The notes beneath the pieces are model-generated. The model saw only the letters and a list, made by a program, of their open reading frames with translations. It ran no database searches and was not told where the DNA came from. From assembly GCA_900555515.1 (NCBI GenBank), contig USLO01000085.1, forward strand, positions 1-7,384: a DNA stretch of 7,384 nt. Direction: 5' to 3'. The position numbers and the translations under genes are program-made. This DNA comes from an uncultured Collinsella sp. Lineage in GTDB: Bacteria > Actinomycetota > Coriobacteriia > Coriobacteriales > Coriobacteriaceae. Within the stretch, counting starts at the first letter, position 1; each line of letters opens with the position of its first letter. Positions 5,374 through 7,384 of the stretch are shown piece by piece.

Positions 5374-7095
5374 ATGACCCGAGCAATGTATATGTCTAAG
5401 CTTTATGCGCCGACGCTTAAAGAGGATCCGGCGGACGCTGAGCTCGCCAGCCACCGTCTGCTGCTCCGTGCCGGCATGATCCGCAAGGAGGCCGCCGGTC
5501 TATATTCCTACCTGCCGCTTGCTTGGCGCTCGATTCGCAAGATCGAGAACATCGTGCGCGACGAGATGGACGCCGCCGGCGCCCAGGAGCTTATGATGCC
5601 TATCATGGTCGATGCCGAGTTGTGGCGTGAGTCCGGCCGCATCGACGCCTATGGCAAGGAGCTTGTGCGCTTTGACGACCGTCACGGTCGCGAGTTCGTC
5701 CTGGGCCCCACGCACGAGGAGACCGTCACGGCCCTGGTGCGCAATGAGCTGCGCTCCTACAAGCAGCTACCCGTTAACCTCTACCACATCCAGGATAAGT
5801 TCCGCGACGAGTTCCGCCCCCGCTTTGGCCTGATGCGCGGTCGCGAGTTCATCATGAAGGACGCCTACAGCTTCTCCGCCACGCAGGAGAGCCTGCAGGA
5901 GGAGTATGACAAGATGAAGCAGGCCTACGCTAACATCTGCGAGCGCTGCTATATCAAGGCCCTGCCCGTTGTTGCCGACTCCGGTGAGATCGGTGGCGAT
6001 ACCTCCGTCGAGTACATGGCTTTGGCCGACGCCGGCGAGGCTTCGCTCGTCTACTGCGACGATTGCGGCTTTGCTGCCGATGACGAGGCGGCAAGCACCA
6101 AGGTCGTCGTGACCGAGGGTCCTGGCGACGGTACGCTTACCAAGGTCGAGACTCCGGGCATGGGCACCATCGAGGCCGTTGCAAAGTTCTTCGGCTTCCC
6201 CGAGAACGGTACGCGCAAGTCGCTGGCACTCATCGACGCCGAGGGTAAGCCCGTCGTGGCCATTGTTCCGGGCGACCACGAGCTCAACGATTGCAAGGCC
6301 GAGCATGTCTTTGGCAAGGGTTATCGCATGATGACCGACGAGGAGCTTCAGGCGAACGGTCTGCATAAGGGCTTTATCGGGCCGGTTAATCTGCCCGAGG
6401 GCATTCGTCTGGTCTGCGACGAGAGCCTGCGTGAGTCCAAGCAGTGGGCCTGCGGCGCCAATGAGGTCGACTATCACTTTACCGGTGCCTGCCCCGAGCG
6501 CGACTTTACCGTTGACGAGTGGGCCGACCTGGTTACCGTTGTCGCCGGCGATCCCTGCCCGCACTGCGGCAAGCCGCTCTCCGCAGCCCGCGGCATCGAG
6601 GTCTCTCAGGTCTTCCAGCTGGGCACCAAGTATTCCGAGGCCATGGGTGCCACCTTTATGGACGAGGACGGCAAGGAGAAGCCGCTCATCATGGGTTGCT
6701 ATGGCGTGGGCGTGTCCCGCTCGCTCGCTGCGGTCGTGGAGCAGCACAACGACGAGCATGGCATTGTCTGGCCGGTCTCCGTTGCCCCGTACGAGGTCGC
6801 GGTGATTCCGCTCGATCCCAAGAAGGAGGAGTGCGCTACCGTCTGCGAGCAGATCGTTGATGGCCTGTGCGCCGAGGGTATCGAGGTTGTCGTCGACGAC
6901 CGCGACGAGCGTCCCGGCTTTAAGTTTGCCGACAACGACCTTATGGGCTTCCCGTATCAGGTCGTTCTGGGTAAGCGTGGCCTTAAGAATGGCACCGTTG
7001 AGCTCAAGGACCGTGCCACGGGTGAGCGCGAGGATGTGGCGATCGACGAGGTCGTCGCCAAGGTCGCCGAGCTTGTGAAGGCAGCACGCCGTTAA
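5374..7095 (+). CDS. proS: Prolyl-tRNA synthetase, bacterial type with editing domain
   Basis: ProRS is a class II enzyme that charges tRNA-Pro with proline in the cytosol. The 573 residues closely match the E. coli-type enzyme (572). Class II core elements are GPTHEE (111-116), motif 2 from FRDE to REF (143-159) and motif 3 MGCYGVGVSRS (440-450). Between motifs 2 and 3 is the INS editing domain (about 225-405), which in this family clears mischarged Ala-tRNA-Pro. Lys282 in RKSLAL aligns with the editing lysine of E. coli (Lys279), and GDHELN (300-305) is kept. The anticodon-binding domain begins near VAPYEV (470). Two CxxC pairs (Cys228/231 and Cys395/398) flank the editing domain and may bind a metal; E. 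coli lacks them. The ATG directly follows the ispG stop and has GAGGAG (5362-5367) six bases upstream. In-frame ATGs at 5386 and 5392 lack a ribosome site. It is the last gene before a strong terminator. Confidence 0.98.
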   Translation: MTRAMYMSKLYAPTLKEDPADAELASHRLLLRAGMIRKEAAGLYSYLPLAWRSIRKIENIVRDEMDAAGAQELMMPIMVDAELWRESGRIDAYGKELVRFDDRHGREFVLGPTHEETVTALVRNELRSYKQLPVNLYHIQDKFRDEFRPRFGLMRGREFIMKDAYSFSATQESLQEEYDKMKQAYANICERCYIKALPVVADSGEIGGDTSVEYMALADAGEASLVYCDDCGFAADDEAASTKVVVTEGPGDGTLTKVETPGMGTIEAVAKFFGFPENGTRKSLALIDAEGKPVVAIVPGDHELNDCKAEHVFGKGYRMMTDEELQANGLHKGFIGPVNLPEGIRLVCDESLRESKQWACGANEVDYHFTGACPERDFTVDEWADLVTVVAGDPCPHCGKPLSAARGIEVSQVFQLGTKYSEAMGATFMDEDGKEKPLIMGCYGVGVSRSLAAVVEQHNDEHGIVWPVSVAPYEVAVIPLDPKKEECATVCEQIVDGLCAEGIEVVVDDRDERPGFKFADNDLMGFPYQVVLGKRGLKNGTVELKDRATGEREDVAIDEVVAKVAELVKAARR

Positions 7096-7125
7096 TCGAC
7101 GATTTCGCTTGTAGTTCGATATACG

Positions 7126-7176
7126 GGACGGCCCCGCATTTCTCCAGATCGGGGAGATGCGGGGCCGTCCTTTTAT
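7126..7176 (+). terminator. Strong intrinsic terminator of the uppS-proS operon
   Basis: A perfect 14-bp stem (7126-7139 with 7157-7170) is extended inward by six more pairs, two of them G-T, leaving a five-base loop (7146-7150). It is followed by TTTTAT (7171-7176). It starts 30 bases after the proS stop, where the operon transcript would end. There is no matching A-run on the left side, so it should act mainly on the plus strand. Confidence 0.93.
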
Positions 7177-7199
7177 CTTGTGGCATCCTCGATATCTAA

Positions 7200-7241
7200 A
7201 AGGAAAACCCCACAGCCCATGCGAGCTACGGGGTTTTCCTT
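7200..7241 (-). terminator. Intrinsic terminator of the convergent minus-strand gene (perhaps bidirectional)
   Basis: AAGGAAAACCCC (7200-7211) and GGGGTTTTCCTT (7230-7241) form a perfect 12-bp stem with an 18-base loop. Read on the minus strand, the stem ends GGGGTTTTCCTTTTA, giving a T-rich tail, and it lies about 32 bases after the minus-strand stop codon. On the plus strand the T-run is within the stem and is not followed by more T, so it would be a weaker backup for proS. Confidence 0.85.
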
Positions 7242-7273
7242 GTGCCTCCGATGCGAAATAAATCGCTCAGATA

Positions 7274-7384
7274 TTACTGATAATCGACGACGTCGATCCA
7301 GTTCTTCAGGAACTCATCGTTCACGTTGCGCTTACGAGCGAGCTCGGAAGCGGCGACGATGCTCGTCCACTGACGCACGACCTG
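7274..7384 (-). CDS. C-terminal fragment of an unidentified protein (5' part outside the window)
   Basis: On the minus strand the frame is open from the window edge for 36 codons and ends in TAA (7274-7276). The visible peptide begins QVVRQWTSIVAASELARK and ends NDEFLKNWIDVVDYQ. It reads as a soluble, mostly helical C-terminus with well-mixed composition and codon use like the other genes here. A good terminator follows at the right distance, which supports a real gene. I do not recognise the family from so short a piece. The gene converges on proS and is not part of that operon. Confidence 0.75.
   Translation of the reverse strand, partial: QVVRQWTSIVAASELARKRNVNDEFLKNWIDVVDYQ

Noticed and set aside
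5767..6759. Open frame of 330 codons on the minus strand opposite proS
   Set aside because: proS is unambiguous. The antisense translation is a Leu/Ala/Gly-rich product of complementary codons with no known motifs.
1..7384. Mobile elements, CRISPR arrays, tRNA or rRNA genes
   Set aside because: No transposase or integrase motifs, no spaced direct repeats and no structural RNA signatures were seen; the window is nearly filled by housekeeping genes.

Overview
The window is a compact, moderately GC-rich stretch of bacterial chromosome. Six genes lie head to tail on the plus strand: uppS, cdsA, dxr, rseP, ispG and proS. They are followed by two adjacent intrinsic terminators and the 3' end of a convergent minus-strand gene. 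The order uppS-cdsA-dxr-rseP-(ispG)-proS is the classic envelope-lipid/isoprenoid cluster of Gram-positive bacteria. Together with the GC content, GTG and TTG starts, and protein features, it suggests an actinobacterial gut lineage such as Coriobacteriia (Collinsella-like). That assignment is inference from memory and was not checked by search.

Region by region: bases 1-786 hold uppS, whose first codons lie before the window and which carries a terminator-shaped hairpin in its 5' part (29-55). Bases 789-1703 hold cdsA (GTG start). Bases 1703-2890 hold dxr, whose ATG overlaps the last base of the cdsA stop codon. Bases 2916-4277 hold rseP, an M50 site-2 protease with an unusual winged-helix-like cytosolic insertion. 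Bases 4291-5373 hold ispG (TTG start), and 5374-7095 hold proS with no spacer after ispG. Bases 7096-7273 are intergenic and carry both terminators. Bases 7274-7384 encode the last 36 residues of an unidentified minus-strand protein.

The genes make functional sense together. Dxr and IspG are an early and a late enzyme of the non-mevalonate (MEP) pathway to IPP and DMAPP. UppS condenses IPP units into the undecaprenyl carrier lipid for cell-wall synthesis. CdsA makes CDP-diacylglycerol for phospholipids. RseP is an intramembrane protease of the kind used in envelope-stress signalling. ProS charges tRNA-Pro and is a common passenger at the end of this cluster. Spacing between the genes is -1 to 25 bases, so one transcript and translational coupling are likely. 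No promoter is visible inside the window, so the operon promoter is probably upstream.

Most of the window is ordinary housekeeping sequence. The two items most worth a second look are the winged-helix-like domain inside RseP and the terminator-like hairpin within the uppS reading frame.
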